A stretch of 64,000 nucleotides of DNA, from positions 1,674,001 through 1,738,000 of the forward strand of contig NZ_CP102253.1 in assembly GCF_025145845.1 (NCBI RefSeq), in the 5' to 3' direction. Numbering within the stretch: the first letter of the stretch is position 1; every line of letters begins with the position of its first letter. Origin of the DNA: Alistipes shahii WAL 8301. GTDB lineage: Bacteria > Bacteroidota > Bacteroidia > Bacteroidales > Rikenellaceae. Positions 25,266 through 33,355 of this stretch are shown here, piece after piece. Under the pieces are notes generated by a model. The model was given only the letters and a program-made list of their open reading frames with translations, was not told where the DNA came from and did no database searches. Position numbers and translations under genes: made by a program.

Positions 25266-26018
25266 ATGAAAAAACTTTTTTTGATTCCGTCGGCTGCCCT
25301 GTCCGTATTGGGTACCGTTAGTGCGTTCGCACAGGATGCCGCTGCCGCAACCGAAACGGTTGTCGCTGAAACCCAGATCGCAGGCGACAGCATGCACCAC
25401 GTCATGATGCAGAAGTTCCTCGAAGGCGGCTGGGAGTGGATGCTTCCGGTGCTCCTCTGCCTGGTGATCGGTCTGGCCGTGGCCATCGAGCGTATTCTGT
25501 ACCTGTCGCTTTCGACGATCAACTCGAAGAAACTCATCGCATCCGTCGAGGAGGCGCTCAAGAACGGCGGCATCGAGGCTGCCAAGGAAGTTTGCCGCAA
25601 CACCCGCGGTCCGATCGCTTCGATCTACTATCAGGGTCTCGACCGTTACGACCAGGGTCTCGACGCCGTCGAGAAAGCCGTCGTTTCCTACGGTTCGGTT
25701 CAGACCGGCCAGATGGAGTCGGGTCTTTCGTGGATCGGCCTGTTCATCGCCCTTTCGCCCATGTTGGGATTTATGGGAACCGTCGTCGGTATGATCGCGG
25801 CGTTCGACGCCATCCAGGCTGCCGGTGACATCAGCCCGACGCTGGTTGCAGGCGGTATCAAGGTCGCCCTGCTGACGACCCTCATGGGTCTTATCGCGGC
25901 GGTTGTTCTTCAGCTGTTCTACAACTATATCGTTTCGAAGATCGACTCGCTCGTGAACGATATGGAGGATTCGTCCATCACGCTGATGGATATTCTGACG
26001 GCTTACAACAAGAAATAA
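25266..26018 (+). CDS. exbB: MotA/TolQ/ExbB proton channel family protein
   Basis: 250 residues. An N-terminal hydrophobic segment (MKKLFLIPSAALSVLGTVSAFAQ, signal-like) is followed by a TM helix (WMLPVLLCLVIGLAVAIERILYL) and the conserved ExbB/TolQ helices (GLSWIGLFIALSPMLGFMGTVVGMIAAFDAI and LLTTLMGLIAAVVLQLFYNYIV). It forms the stator channel that uses proton-motive force to power TonB-type outer-membrane transport. It heads an operon with a small membrane protein and two ExbD proteins. Confidence 0.92.
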   Translation: MKKLFLIPSAALSVLGTVSAFAQDAAAATETVVAETQIAGDSMHHVMMQKFLEGGWEWMLPVLLCLVIGLAVAIERILYLSLSTINSKKLIASVEEALKNGGIEAAKEVCRNTRGPIASIYYQGLDRYDQGLDAVEKAVVSYGSVQTGQMESGLSWIGLFIALSPMLGFMGTVVGMIAAFDAIQAAGDISPTLVAGGIKVALLTTLMGLIAAVVLQLFYNYIVSKIDSLVNDMEDSSITLMDILTAYNKK

Positions 26019-26046
26019 TCGAACGCTGAAATAGTCAAAAGCAATT

Positions 26047-26466
26047 ATGAAAAAGATTTTAAACATATTGCTGGGTATTCTGATGGCTATCACCGTAGTC
26101 CTCATGGTCTACGCGATCGCTACCGGCGGCTCGGACGCATCGATCAGCGTGAACCTGATGTGGGGTTACTTCCTCTTCGTGTTCGCTGTCGCTGCGGCCA
26201 TTTTCTGCGCCGTTTTCGGAATGATTCAGAACCCGGCAGGCATCAAGGGAACCATCCTGTCCCTGGCGTTGATCATCGTTATCGTGGGCGTGTCGTACTT
26301 CTACTCGGCAGGCCACACGGTGAACATTGTCGACCTCCAGAACAACGGGTTCTTCGGCCACGGTGAAACCGTAATTACCGAAACGAGCATCCTCGTAACC
26401 TATGTTGCATGCGTCGCCGCATTCGTGACGGCCGTAGCAACCGAGATCTGGGGCGCATTCAAATAA
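26047..26466 (+). CDS. small membrane protein between ExbB and ExbD
   Basis: 139 residues with about four hydrophobic helices (LGILMAITVVLMVYAIA, MWGYFLFVFAVAAAIFCAVFG, LSLALIIVIVGVSYFYS and SILVTYVACVAAFVTAVATEIW). The family is not named here, but its place between exbB and exbD is common in Bacteroidota. It starts 28 nt after exbB and ends 14 nt before exbD. Probably an inner-membrane accessory of the same energy-transduction complex; that is inferred from position. Confidence 0.75.
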   Translation: MKKILNILLGILMAITVVLMVYAIATGGSDASISVNLMWGYFLFVFAVAAAIFCAVFGMIQNPAGIKGTILSLALIIVIVGVSYFYSAGHTVNIVDLQNNGFFGHGETVITETSILVTYVACVAAFVTAVATEIWGAFK

Positions 26467-26480
26467 CCGAGTAAGACACA

Positions 26481-27086
26481 ATGGCAACAGATAAAAGAAA
26501 AATCCAGGAGATCAATGCCGGTTCTATGGCCGACATCGCCTTCCTGCTGCTGATTTTCTTCCTGGTGGCCACTACCATGAATACCGACACGGGTCTGGTG
26601 CGCATGCTTCCGCCGATGCCTCCTGAGGATCAACCCCAGGATGAAATCAAGGTCAAGGAGCGCAACCTCTTCCTGGTGTTCATCAACGGTAGGGGCGACA
26701 TCATGGCAGGAGCCGCAGGAAAACAGGAGGCGATCGACCTGCGTCAACTCAAGGACAGGACCAAAGAGTTCATCCTCAATCCGCTGGATGACGAGAACCT
26801 GCCCGAGAAGGCGAACAAGGACATTGAACTTCCCGACGGCGGCAAGTGGGTATATCCCGTGAGCGAAGGCGTCGTCTCGTTGCAGACGACCCGGGATACG
26901 GGCTACCAGTCCTATATCATGGTGCAGAACGAACTCACGCGCGCATTCAACGAAGTGCGTGACGAAGTGGCACAGCGTAAATTCGGCGCAAAATTCGCGG
27001 ATCTTCCCGAGGAGTTGCGCAATGCAGTATCGAAGGCCGTACCTCTGAAGATTTCGGAGGCTGAACCGCGTAACATTAAGAAGTAA
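26481..27086 (+). CDS. exbD: ExbD/TolR biopolymer transport protein (first copy)
   Basis: 201 residues with the usual short cytoplasmic start, a single TM helix carrying the conserved Asp (SMADIAFLLLIFFLVATTM) and a periplasmic domain. Part of the proton-driven ExbB-ExbD stator. Larger than typical ExbD (about 140 residues), with an extended periplasmic part. Followed 3 nt later by a second ExbD gene. Confidence 0.92.
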   Translation: MATDKRKIQEINAGSMADIAFLLLIFFLVATTMNTDTGLVRMLPPMPPEDQPQDEIKVKERNLFLVFINGRGDIMAGAAGKQEAIDLRQLKDRTKEFILNPLDDENLPEKANKDIELPDGGKWVYPVSEGVVSLQTTRDTGYQSYIMVQNELTRAFNEVRDEVAQRKFGAKFADLPEELRNAVSKAVPLKISEAEPRNIKK

Positions 27087-27089
27087 GCC

Positions 27090-27560
27090 ATGGCAGTAAT
27101 GAAAAAGAAGGGCAGCAAAGGTCTGCCCCCTATCTCGACCGCTTCGCTTCCTGACGTGATCTTCATGATCCTCTTCTTCTTTATGGTCTCGACGACCATG
27201 CGCGATCAGGAACTGCTGGTGAGATACAAACTTCCGGAAGCTACCGAAGTGCAGAAACTCGAGAAGAAATCGCTCGTAAGTTTCATCCACATCGGTCCTC
27301 CGGCAATGACGATGCAGGCAAAGTTCGGAACCGCGCCGCGCATCCAGTTGAACGACTCTTACAAATCGACCCGGGACATCCTGGACTTCGTTGCCGCCGA
27401 GCGCGACAAACTCTCCGAAGCCGACCGCGCTTCGATGACGATCTGCCTCAAGGCCGACGAAGCTACGAAAATGGGTATCGTGACCGACGTCAAGCAGGAG
27501 CTGCGTCGCGCCAACGCCCTGAAACTCTCCTATGCGGCTTCCAAGTCGCTGGGTTACTGA
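27090..27560 (+). CDS. exbD: ExbD/TolR biopolymer transport protein (second copy)
   Basis: 156 residues with the TM helix and conserved Asp (STASLPDVIFMILFFFMVSTT) and a periplasmic domain. It differs clearly from the first copy, so the two may form a heteromeric stator, as inferred for the paired ExbD genes common in Bacteroidota. Last gene of the operon, closed by a strong terminator. Confidence 0.92.
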   Translation: MAVMKKKGSKGLPPISTASLPDVIFMILFFFMVSTTMRDQELLVRYKLPEATEVQKLEKKSLVSFIHIGPPAMTMQAKFGTAPRIQLNDSYKSTRDILDFVAAERDKLSEADRASMTICLKADEATKMGIVTDVKQELRRANALKLSYAASKSLGY

Positions 27561-27578
27561 TCCGGAGATTTCTTTTTG

Positions 27579-27609
27579 AAAAAGAGCAGGCTTACAGCCT
27601 GCTCTTTTT
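27579..27609. terminator. Rho-independent terminator of the Exb operon
   Basis: AAAAAGAGCAGGC/GCCTGCTCTTTTT with 5-nt loop, 18 nt after the exbD stop; may also serve the convergent rnhB gene. Confidence 0.9.
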
Positions 27610-27698
27610 GTTTGACCGGGAATGCCGGGAATGTGCGGCAAATACGCGACAAATACGCCGCAAGCACCGGAAACGTCAGAGAGAGGAGGGGAGGGGCG

Positions 27699-28298
27699 TC
27701 AGAAAGGGAGTTCCAACTGATCAATCTCGTGGTTGAACGTCAGCCGGTGGTGGGGCGTGAGGCCGTGCTCGCGGATCGCCAACCGATGCTCGCGCGTCGG
27801 ATAGCCCTTGTTCTTCGCCCAGCCGTATTGGGGAAACTCTTCGGCGATGCAGAGCATGTACTCGTCACGATGGGTTTTGGCAAGCACCGAAGCCGCGGCA
27901 ATGTCGGCGTATTTGCCATCGCCCTTGACGATGCAGCGCCAGGGAATTTCGAGACGTGTGCGGAACCGGTTGCCGTCGATGGCCAGAAACGCCGGAGCGG
28001 GATCGAGGCGCGCCACAGCCAGCGACATACCCTCGAACGAAGCGTTCAGGATGTTGATTTCGTCGATCCGTGCGGCGGAGACCGCCTCGACAGCCCATGC
28101 GACGGCCTCGCGCTCGATGACGGCCCGCAACTTTTCGCGGTTGCGCTCGGTCATCTGCTTCGAGTCGTTGAGCAGCGGGTCGTGGAAATCGGGCGGCAGC
28201 ATCACGGCCGCCGCAAACACCGGCCCGGCCAGACATCCCCGCCCGGCTTCGTCACACCCGGCCTCCGGAAGGTCGTATTGATACTGGTTTTCTAACAT
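27699..28298 (-). CDS. rnhB: ribonuclease HII
   Basis: 199-residue RNase HII that cleaves RNA in RNA-DNA hybrids and removes ribonucleotides from DNA. Catalytic acidic residues lie in AGCDEAGRGCLAGPVFAAAV (D-E-A-G-R-G motif), in the AIDGN segment, and in KGDGKYADIAAASVLAK. Length is typical. It is divergently transcribed from the membrane protein at 28366 and has its own -7 box. Confidence 0.95.
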   Translation of the reverse strand: MLENQYQYDLPEAGCDEAGRGCLAGPVFAAAVMLPPDFHDPLLNDSKQMTERNREKLRAVIEREAVAWAVEAVSAARIDEINILNASFEGMSLAVARLDPAPAFLAIDGNRFRTRLEIPWRCIVKGDGKYADIAAASVLAKTHRDEYMLCIAEEFPQYGWAKNKGYPTREHRLAIREHGLTPHHRLTFNHEIDQLELPF

Positions 28299-28305
28299 CG
28301 CACCA

Positions 28306-28313
28306 CAAAGTTA
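28306..28313 (-). promoter_or_regulatory. -7 promoter box of rnhB
   Basis: Reads TAACTTTG on the - strand; 7 nt before the rnhB ATG, giving a near-leaderless transcript. Confidence 0.6.
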
Positions 28314-28336
28314 CGGATTATTCCGGCTTTTTTCGC

Positions 28337-28344
28337 TAATTTTG
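28337..28344 (+). promoter_or_regulatory. -7 promoter box of the 28366 gene
   Basis: TAATTTTG on the + strand, 21 nt before the ATG at 28366; the in-frame TTG at 28342 lies in the box and is not the start. Confidence 0.6.
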
Positions 28345-28365
28345 TCCGGAGAAAAAGCCCCCGAC

Positions 28366-29397
28366 ATGAAATTCGACATCGCACGGCAGCCGCTCGTTCC
28401 GGCCTTCCTGACCCTCGCCGCACTCGCCGTCGTCGCGATGTGGAACGCAGGCGGCCCCGCCGTGTCCATGGCGGTGCAGGCCGGCCATGCCGCAGGAACC
28501 GTCGATATAGGCCGGAATGCCGCCGGCGCACTTGCGGTCTCTTCCCCCGGGGAACTGCTGGCGCAGTTCCAGGCCGCACATCCCGTCTGGGCGCGCTGGA
28601 TCGCCGGACTGCTGATGCTCTTCACGGGCATGTCCGTCGGGCGCCTCACCGTACGCTACAACCTCTACTCCGTCGGAACCTGTCTCGCCATCCCGCTCTA
28701 CGGAGCGATCGCCTGCGGCCTCGCCGTCGGCGGCGACTGCCTGACGACCTTCGCCGCATCGGCCCTGCTGGCCCTCGCCACGAAGAATTTCTGCCGTTCG
28801 TACTGCAACGGATTCGGCTTCGACGCCATCTTCCGCGCCTCGCTCTACATCGGACTGCTGCCGCTCGTCGCCACGGCCGCAGCGCCGCTCCTGATCCTGC
28901 TGCCGCTGGCCGTCATGCTTTTCCGGCGCACGCTACGCGAAGTCGCCGTCGCGGTTGCGGGCCTGCTGCTGCCCGCTCTCACGCTCTGCTACGTCAACTG
29001 GGCCGCCGGAGGCGAGTTTCTCGCTCAGGTCGCGGAACCGGGAAGCGCATTCATCGCCGGAACGCCGCTGTCGCTGTTCCTCTCGACGCCCGTGCAGAAC
29101 CTCGTCCTGCCGGGAGCCGTCTTCCTCCTCGACCTGACGGCCCTGCTGTTTTTCCTCTCGGACATCTACGCCCTCGGCACCAAACCGCGTCTCATATTCA
29201 TATTCAATATAAGTGCGCTCCTGCTGACCGCCGCCGCACTGTGCGGTCCCGCCGCCACACCTGCAACCGTCGCCCTCGCGGCGGTGCCTTCGGCCGTCCT
29301 GCTGCCCTTTATGTTCGTGCGCATCCACCGGGCGATCGCCCTTCCCCTCTACCTGCTATTGCTCGCCTCTGCCGTCATTAGCGCAGTTTTACAATAA
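28366..29397 (+). CDS. polytopic membrane protein of unknown function
   Basis: 343 residues with about eight or nine hydrophobic helices (for example FLTLAALAVVAMWNAGG, LGIAVGG-type segment LAIPLYGAIACGLAVGGD, LLPLVATAAAPLLILLPLAVML and ALPLYLLLLASAVISAVL). No catalytic motif is recognised; similar uncharacterised proteins occur in Bacteroidota. It stands alone downstream of a divergent promoter region shared with rnhB. Confidence 0.7.
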   Translation: MKFDIARQPLVPAFLTLAALAVVAMWNAGGPAVSMAVQAGHAAGTVDIGRNAAGALAVSSPGELLAQFQAAHPVWARWIAGLLMLFTGMSVGRLTVRYNLYSVGTCLAIPLYGAIACGLAVGGDCLTTFAASALLALATKNFCRSYCNGFGFDAIFRASLYIGLLPLVATAAAPLLILLPLAVMLFRRTLREVAVAVAGLLLPALTLCYVNWAAGGEFLAQVAEPGSAFIAGTPLSLFLSTPVQNLVLPGAVFLLDLTALLFFLSDIYALGTKPRLIFIFNISALLLTAAALCGPAATPATVALAAVPSAVLLPFMFVRIHRAIALPLYLLLLASAVISAVLQ

Positions 29398-29554
29398 TCT
29401 ATTTAGTTCGAAACATAGCACAAACGGTTCTATTTGCCACTTTGTGCCCAAATGTGCTATTGCTTATGGTAGATTGAAAAGTTTTAATTGTATATTTGAG
29501 AACGAACAACAGTGACGCAATGCTTTGTTCAGAAAAACTTAAATTACAATTACT
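29398..29554 (+). promoter_or_regulatory. upstream region of the first AraC regulator
   Basis: TATATTTG at 29491-29498 is a TAnnTTTG box 56 nt before the ATG, giving a leader of about 50 nt. Confidence 0.55.
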
Positions 29555-30475
29555 ATGAAGAATTCAATGAATTCGTCGGTTCAACAACCGATGATTGTGA
29601 AGTATGTCGAGTCGCTTCACAACGGTATCCAGTCGCAGGCCCTTTCGCGCTATGCAATCGGCTACATCCTCCGCGGAACGAAGTACATCTACGACGGCGA
29701 TAAGCGTCAGACACTTTCGCGCGGCGACGTTTTCTATCTGGGCATCGGACACCACTACATTGAGAACTTCCCCGAAGGCGGCCAGCCGTTCGAGCAGGTG
29801 CTCTTTTATTACACGCCCGGCGACCTGCAACGCATCCTGATGCATCTGAACATCACCTACGGGCTGAACATTTCGAACGAACATTCGTGCGAAAACTGCC
29901 GCAACCGTTCGCACGTCACCATGCCCGCGTGGAACTCGCTGCGAAACTTTTTCATCAACACCAACAACTACCTGCGCGACGAGGATTTCCGCCACGACGA
30001 GACAGCCGAGAACATCAAGATGACCGAGTTGATCTACCTGATCGCCTCGCACGAGGATTGCTGCATCAAAAGCAAGCTGTTGAGCAACGTCGACGCCGCG
30101 AAGGAGAATTTCGAACAGACCGTCTACGACCACATCTTCAAGGACATTTCGATCGAGGAGCTTTCGAAACTCACCAACCGTTCGCTCACCTCGTTCAAAA
30201 AGGAGTTCCGCCGCCACTTCCAGATGCCGCCCCACAAGTGGTACATCCGCCAGCGGCTGATGCACTCGCGCCTGCTGCTGATCTCGACCTCGAAATCCAT
30301 CTCCGAAATCGGCAACGAATGCACGTTCCCCAACACATCGCATTTCATCAAACTCTTCAAGAAGGAGTATCAGATGACGCCCGCCACCTACCGGCACAAG
30401 CACCTCACGTCGCTGGTCCCGGAACCCGCCCTCAACGAAACGGCGGAAGCTGCGGAAATGCGCGAGGCGCTTTAA
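29555..30475 (+). CDS. AraC family transcriptional regulator
   Basis: 306 residues. An N-terminal cupin-like sensor region (about 10-130) is followed by the C-terminal AraC DNA-binding domain with two helix-turn-helix motifs (ISIEELSKLTNRSLTSFKKEF and SISEIGNECTFPNTSHFIKLF, then KKEYQMTPATYR). It resembles regulators of the MarR/AraC type that respond to small ligands. Its target is not evident; it ends upstream of a candidate small RNA. Confidence 0.88.
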   Translation: MKNSMNSSVQQPMIVKYVESLHNGIQSQALSRYAIGYILRGTKYIYDGDKRQTLSRGDVFYLGIGHHYIENFPEGGQPFEQVLFYYTPGDLQRILMHLNITYGLNISNEHSCENCRNRSHVTMPAWNSLRNFFINTNNYLRDEDFRHDETAENIKMTELIYLIASHEDCCIKSKLLSNVDAAKENFEQTVYDHIFKDISIEELSKLTNRSLTSFKKEFRRHFQMPPHKWYIRQRLMHSRLLLISTSKSISEIGNECTFPNTSHFIKLFKKEYQMTPATYRHKHLTSLVPEPALNETAEAAEMREAL

Positions 30476-30590
30476 TCAAAAACTTATAAACACGCAGGTA
30501 TTTTAAAAATTTTAATTATAATCTATAAACAAAATTACGTTAGGTTTTAGAAAAATGTTACAAAACATTTGGAGTTTCATAAATTTCAAT

Positions 30591-30690
30591 TACCTTTGTG
30601 TAACAAACGTGGGATTCTCTCACTCTCATTAACCTAACTAACCTAACCAGAGAGGTCCGATACCGGCAGGTGTCCGACCTCTTTTCTTTT
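30591..30690 (+). ncRNA. candidate small RNA or leader with own promoter and terminator
   Basis: TACCTTTG at 30591-30598 lies 19 nt after a TTG at 30569-30571, the Bacteroidota promoter layout. A transcript from about 30605 would run through an A/C-rich segment with the repeated AACCTAACTAACCTAACC and end in a two-part hairpin at 30651-30682 (AGAGGTC/GACCTCT with an inner GATACC/GGTGTC stem) followed by TTTCTTTT. No ORF of useful length lies inside and the next gene on this strand is far away. About 85 nt. Confidence 0.55.
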
Positions 30691-30792
30691 GCGTGTTTGC
30701 GGGCGGGCGCTCTTTTTTGCGGGCGGGCGCAGAGCCGGACCATCAGCGGCAAGGCTCCGCACCCGACAACCCGCCTTTCAGGCGGGCGCACG
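30691..30792. other. GC-rich repeat region
   Basis: Contains two GCGGGCGGGCGC copies about 20 bp apart and the hairpin CCCGCCT TTC AGGCGGG at 30768-30784, which may act as the end of the - strand gene at 30793. No protein gene seen. Confidence 0.45.
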
Positions 30793-31239
30793 CTAAACTC
30801 CGGCTTTCAGCAGAGGGTATCCTTCCCGGAACAGCGGATCATCCGCCAGCATGGCGCGCAGCCGTGCGTCGCCCGCGCAGCAGGCCGTCGCCGTTTCGGC
30901 CATCCGCAGAAAGCGAAGCCGCAGGAACCGGCAGGGAAGCATCTCGGTCCCGTGGTCGTAATAGTCGCCGTCGAGGCAGGCGAGCGCCGCGTCCCGGTAA
31001 GCCCGCACGGCCGACGGGTGCGACCCGATGCGGAGAAAGAAATCGCCGAGCCGCTCCCACTCCACGCTTTCGGCAAAGGCGCGCCGGTCGGCGCAGCATT
31101 TCAGCCCCTCCGCCCTGCGGACGGCCCGGAGGTGTTCCTCCTCCACGGCTTTGCGAAGATCCGCATCCAACAACAGTTCGTTTCCGCGCAGGCGGGCTGC
31201 AAGGCGGTAATTCGCCTTGCCGGTTTGCATTGTTTTCAT
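30793..31239 (-). CDS. hypothetical protein
   Basis: 148 residues, no named family. The middle contains a helix-turn-helix-like pair reminiscent of a TPR unit (ADRRAFAESVEWERLGDFFL, HPSAVRAYRDAALACLDGDY). It is alpha-helical, acidic-basic balanced, without signal peptide or TM. A - strand -7 box (TATATTTG, 31437-31444) lies about 200 nt upstream. Confidence reflects the codon pattern and the lack of a better reading on the other strand. Confidence 0.55.
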   Translation of the reverse strand: MKTMQTGKANYRLAARLRGNELLLDADLRKAVEEEHLRAVRRAEGLKCCADRRAFAESVEWERLGDFFLRIGSHPSAVRAYRDAALACLDGDYYDHGTEMLPCRFLRLRFLRMAETATACCAGDARLRAMLADDPLFREGYPLLKAGV

Positions 31240-31587
31240 AAAAGCACATTTTGAAATTAGACAAACGCCGGAGCCTGCCGAAGCGAATCAAAAAACGCAA
31301 CAGGGCGTAATATCCCCGTCGATGCGGTCTTCGACAGACTGCCGATTTTCAAATGTGCGAATGATATGCAGGTAAAAGAATCACATAATTTCCGGACAAA
31401 CGGCCCGGGTCATGCCGGAGATAACCGTTGCGGGGACAAATATAAGGCAAATTTCGGCTTCCTCCAAAAAAATCCGCATCCCCTCCGGCGCACCCAGACC
31501 CCGCATCGGAACAATAATTGGCTTTTTCACGGGGTTTTTCAATTATTTTTTCTTATTTTTGCATCAATTGGAAAATAATGAACTTAA
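31240..31587. other. 348-bp intergenic region with divergent promoters
   Basis: No gene seen. It has an imperfect inverted repeat GCACATTTTGAAA (31244-31256) and TTTTCAAATGTGC (31346-31358), a - strand TATATTTG (31437-31444) for the gene at 30793, and the lipA promoter TATTTTTG at 31554-31561. Confidence 0.5.
31554..31561 (+). promoter_or_regulatory. -7 promoter box of lipA
   Basis: TATTTTTG, 26 nt before the lipA ATG. Confidence 0.6.
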
Positions 31588-32469
31588 ATGCCGAAGTTTT
31601 ATGACAAGGTAGATGTACTGAAAAAACCCGGATGGCTGAAAATCCGACTCCACCGCACTCCCGAATGGGGCGAAGTGCGGCAGATCGTCGAAAAGCACAA
31701 TCTGCACACGATTTGCAGCAGCGGCAGGTGTCCCAACCAGGCCGAATGCTGGAGCCGGAGGACAGCGACATTTATGATTCTGGGAGACATCTGCACTCGG
31801 GGCTGCCGTTTCTGCGCAACCAAAACGGGCCGTCCCCTTGCTCCCGACGCCGAGGAGCCACGACAGGTGGCCGAAAGCGTCGCACTGATGAAACTGCGGT
31901 ATGTCGTCGTAACTTCCGTGACGCGCGACGACCTCCCCGACGGCGGAGCAGCCCATTGGGCCGCAACCGTGGAGGCCATCCGCACACAGAACCCCGACGC
32001 CGTAATTGAGCTTCTTATTCCCGATTTGGACGCACGGCCCGACCTGCTGGAGGTGATCGTCGCGTCGAAGCCCGACATCATCGGGCACAACATCGAAACC
32101 GTCGAGCGACTGACCCCCGTGGTGCGCTCCAGAGCCAAGTACCGTACGAGCCTGGAGACCCTGCGCTGTCTGAACAGGCAGGGCGTCGTAACGAAAAGCG
32201 GACTGATGGTCGGACTTGGCGAGAGCGATGATGAAGTTTTGCAAACCTTGCACGACCTGCGCGACGCAGGCGTGCGGATTGTGACACTCGGTCAGTACCT
32301 TCGGCCCACTCTGGAGCACTACCCCGTTGCGGCGTACATCACTCCCGAAAAATTCGAATGGTACAGACTCCGGGCGCTGGAAATGGGTTTCAGCTACTGC
32401 GCGAGCGCACCTCTGGTCCGCTCGTCGTACATGGCCGAAGAAGCCCTGCGAAGCGTAAAAAGTTTGTAG
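31588..32469 (+). CDS. lipA: lipoyl synthase
   Basis: 293-residue radical-SAM enzyme inserting sulfur into octanoyl groups of lipoate-dependent enzymes. It shows both iron-sulfur clusters: the auxiliary CSSGRCPNQAEC (C-x4-C-x5-C) and the radical-SAM CTRGCRFC (C-x3-C-x2-C). The C-terminal RSSYMAEE includes the conserved R-S-S-Y serine that ligates the auxiliary cluster. The lipB gene starts 2 nt after the stop, so both lipoate steps are in one operon. Confidence 0.97.
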   Translation: MPKFYDKVDVLKKPGWLKIRLHRTPEWGEVRQIVEKHNLHTICSSGRCPNQAECWSRRTATFMILGDICTRGCRFCATKTGRPLAPDAEEPRQVAESVALMKLRYVVVTSVTRDDLPDGGAAHWAATVEAIRTQNPDAVIELLIPDLDARPDLLEVIVASKPDIIGHNIETVERLTPVVRSRAKYRTSLETLRCLNRQGVVTKSGLMVGLGESDDEVLQTLHDLRDAGVRIVTLGQYLRPTLEHYPVAAYITPEKFEWYRLRALEMGFSYCASAPLVRSSYMAEEALRSVKSL

Positions 32470-32471
32470 CG

Positions 32472-33179
32472 ATGAAAGCCTACTGCCGGGACCTCGGACG
32501 CATGGACTACAAAACCTGCTGGGATTTGCAGCAGGAGCTGTTCGACGCCGGGGTAGCCCGAAAGCGCACCGGTCCCATTCCGGTCCCGGGCGCAGACGGC
32601 GCGGACGATGCGGGCACGGTCCTGCTGGTGGAGCATCCGCCGGTTTACACGCTGGGCAAGAGCGGGCATGCCGAAAACCTGCTCGTCAATCAGGAAGCGC
32701 TCGAAGCGATGGGCGCACAGTTCTTTCACATCGACCGCGGCGGCGACATCACCTTCCACGGCCCCGGGCAGCTGGTATGCTATCCGATCCTCGACCTGGA
32801 GCGTATCGGCATCGGCCTGCGGGAGTATATCGAAGCGCTGGAGGAGGCCGTGATCCGCACGGTCGCGGAATACGGCATCGCGGCGGGACGCATCGCCGGA
32901 GCCTCGGGGGTCTGGATCGACCCCGGAAAGGCGCGGCCGCGCAAGATCTGCGCAATAGGAGTCCGTTCGTCGCGTTATGTCACCATGCACGGGTTCGCAC
33001 TGAACGTGACGACCGACCTTGAGTGGTTCTCGCGCATCAACCCCTGCGGATTCACCGACCGGGGCGTCACGTCGATCGCCGCCGAAACGGGGTCGCAGCC
33101 GTCGATACAGGAGGTAAAACAGCTGGTCATCAGGGAATTGGCCACAGCCTTGCAGTGTGAAATAACGAGCGGTTCGTGA
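32472..33179 (+). CDS. lipB: octanoyl-(acyl carrier protein) protein N-octanoyltransferase
   Basis: 235-residue LipB that transfers octanoate from ACP to apo-enzymes before LipA acts. Family motifs visible are EHPPVYTLGKSG, FHIDRGGDITFHGPGQLVCYP and ASGVWI; catalytic Lys is K158 (RPRKICAIGV) and catalytic Cys is C192 (NPCGFTDRGVTS). A loop near residues 28-47 is longer than in E. coli. Confidence 0.95.
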   Translation: MKAYCRDLGRMDYKTCWDLQQELFDAGVARKRTGPIPVPGADGADDAGTVLLVEHPPVYTLGKSGHAENLLVNQEALEAMGAQFFHIDRGGDITFHGPGQLVCYPILDLERIGIGLREYIEALEEAVIRTVAEYGIAAGRIAGASGVWIDPGKARPRKICAIGVRSSRYVTMHGFALNVTTDLEWFSRINPCGFTDRGVTSIAAETGSQPSIQEVKQLVIRELATALQCEITSGS

Positions 33180-33355
33180 AAGACGGCCGGCAAAAGGGCC
33201 CGGCATCTCACTCATCTCCCACCCTGAAGGAGGGCCGGAGCGGAGATTTTTAAACGACGCCACAGGCGGCGGCGACAGCGGCACGCCGAAAAGATATAAA
33301 GACGCAATAACGATAATTGGAAATTAAATGTTAAAATATATAAATAACAATTCGT

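Noticed and set aside
31244..31358. Inverted repeat as an IS-terminal repeat
   Set aside because: The arms are only 13 bp and imperfect, with 89 bp between and no coding sequence, so an IS remnant is not supported.
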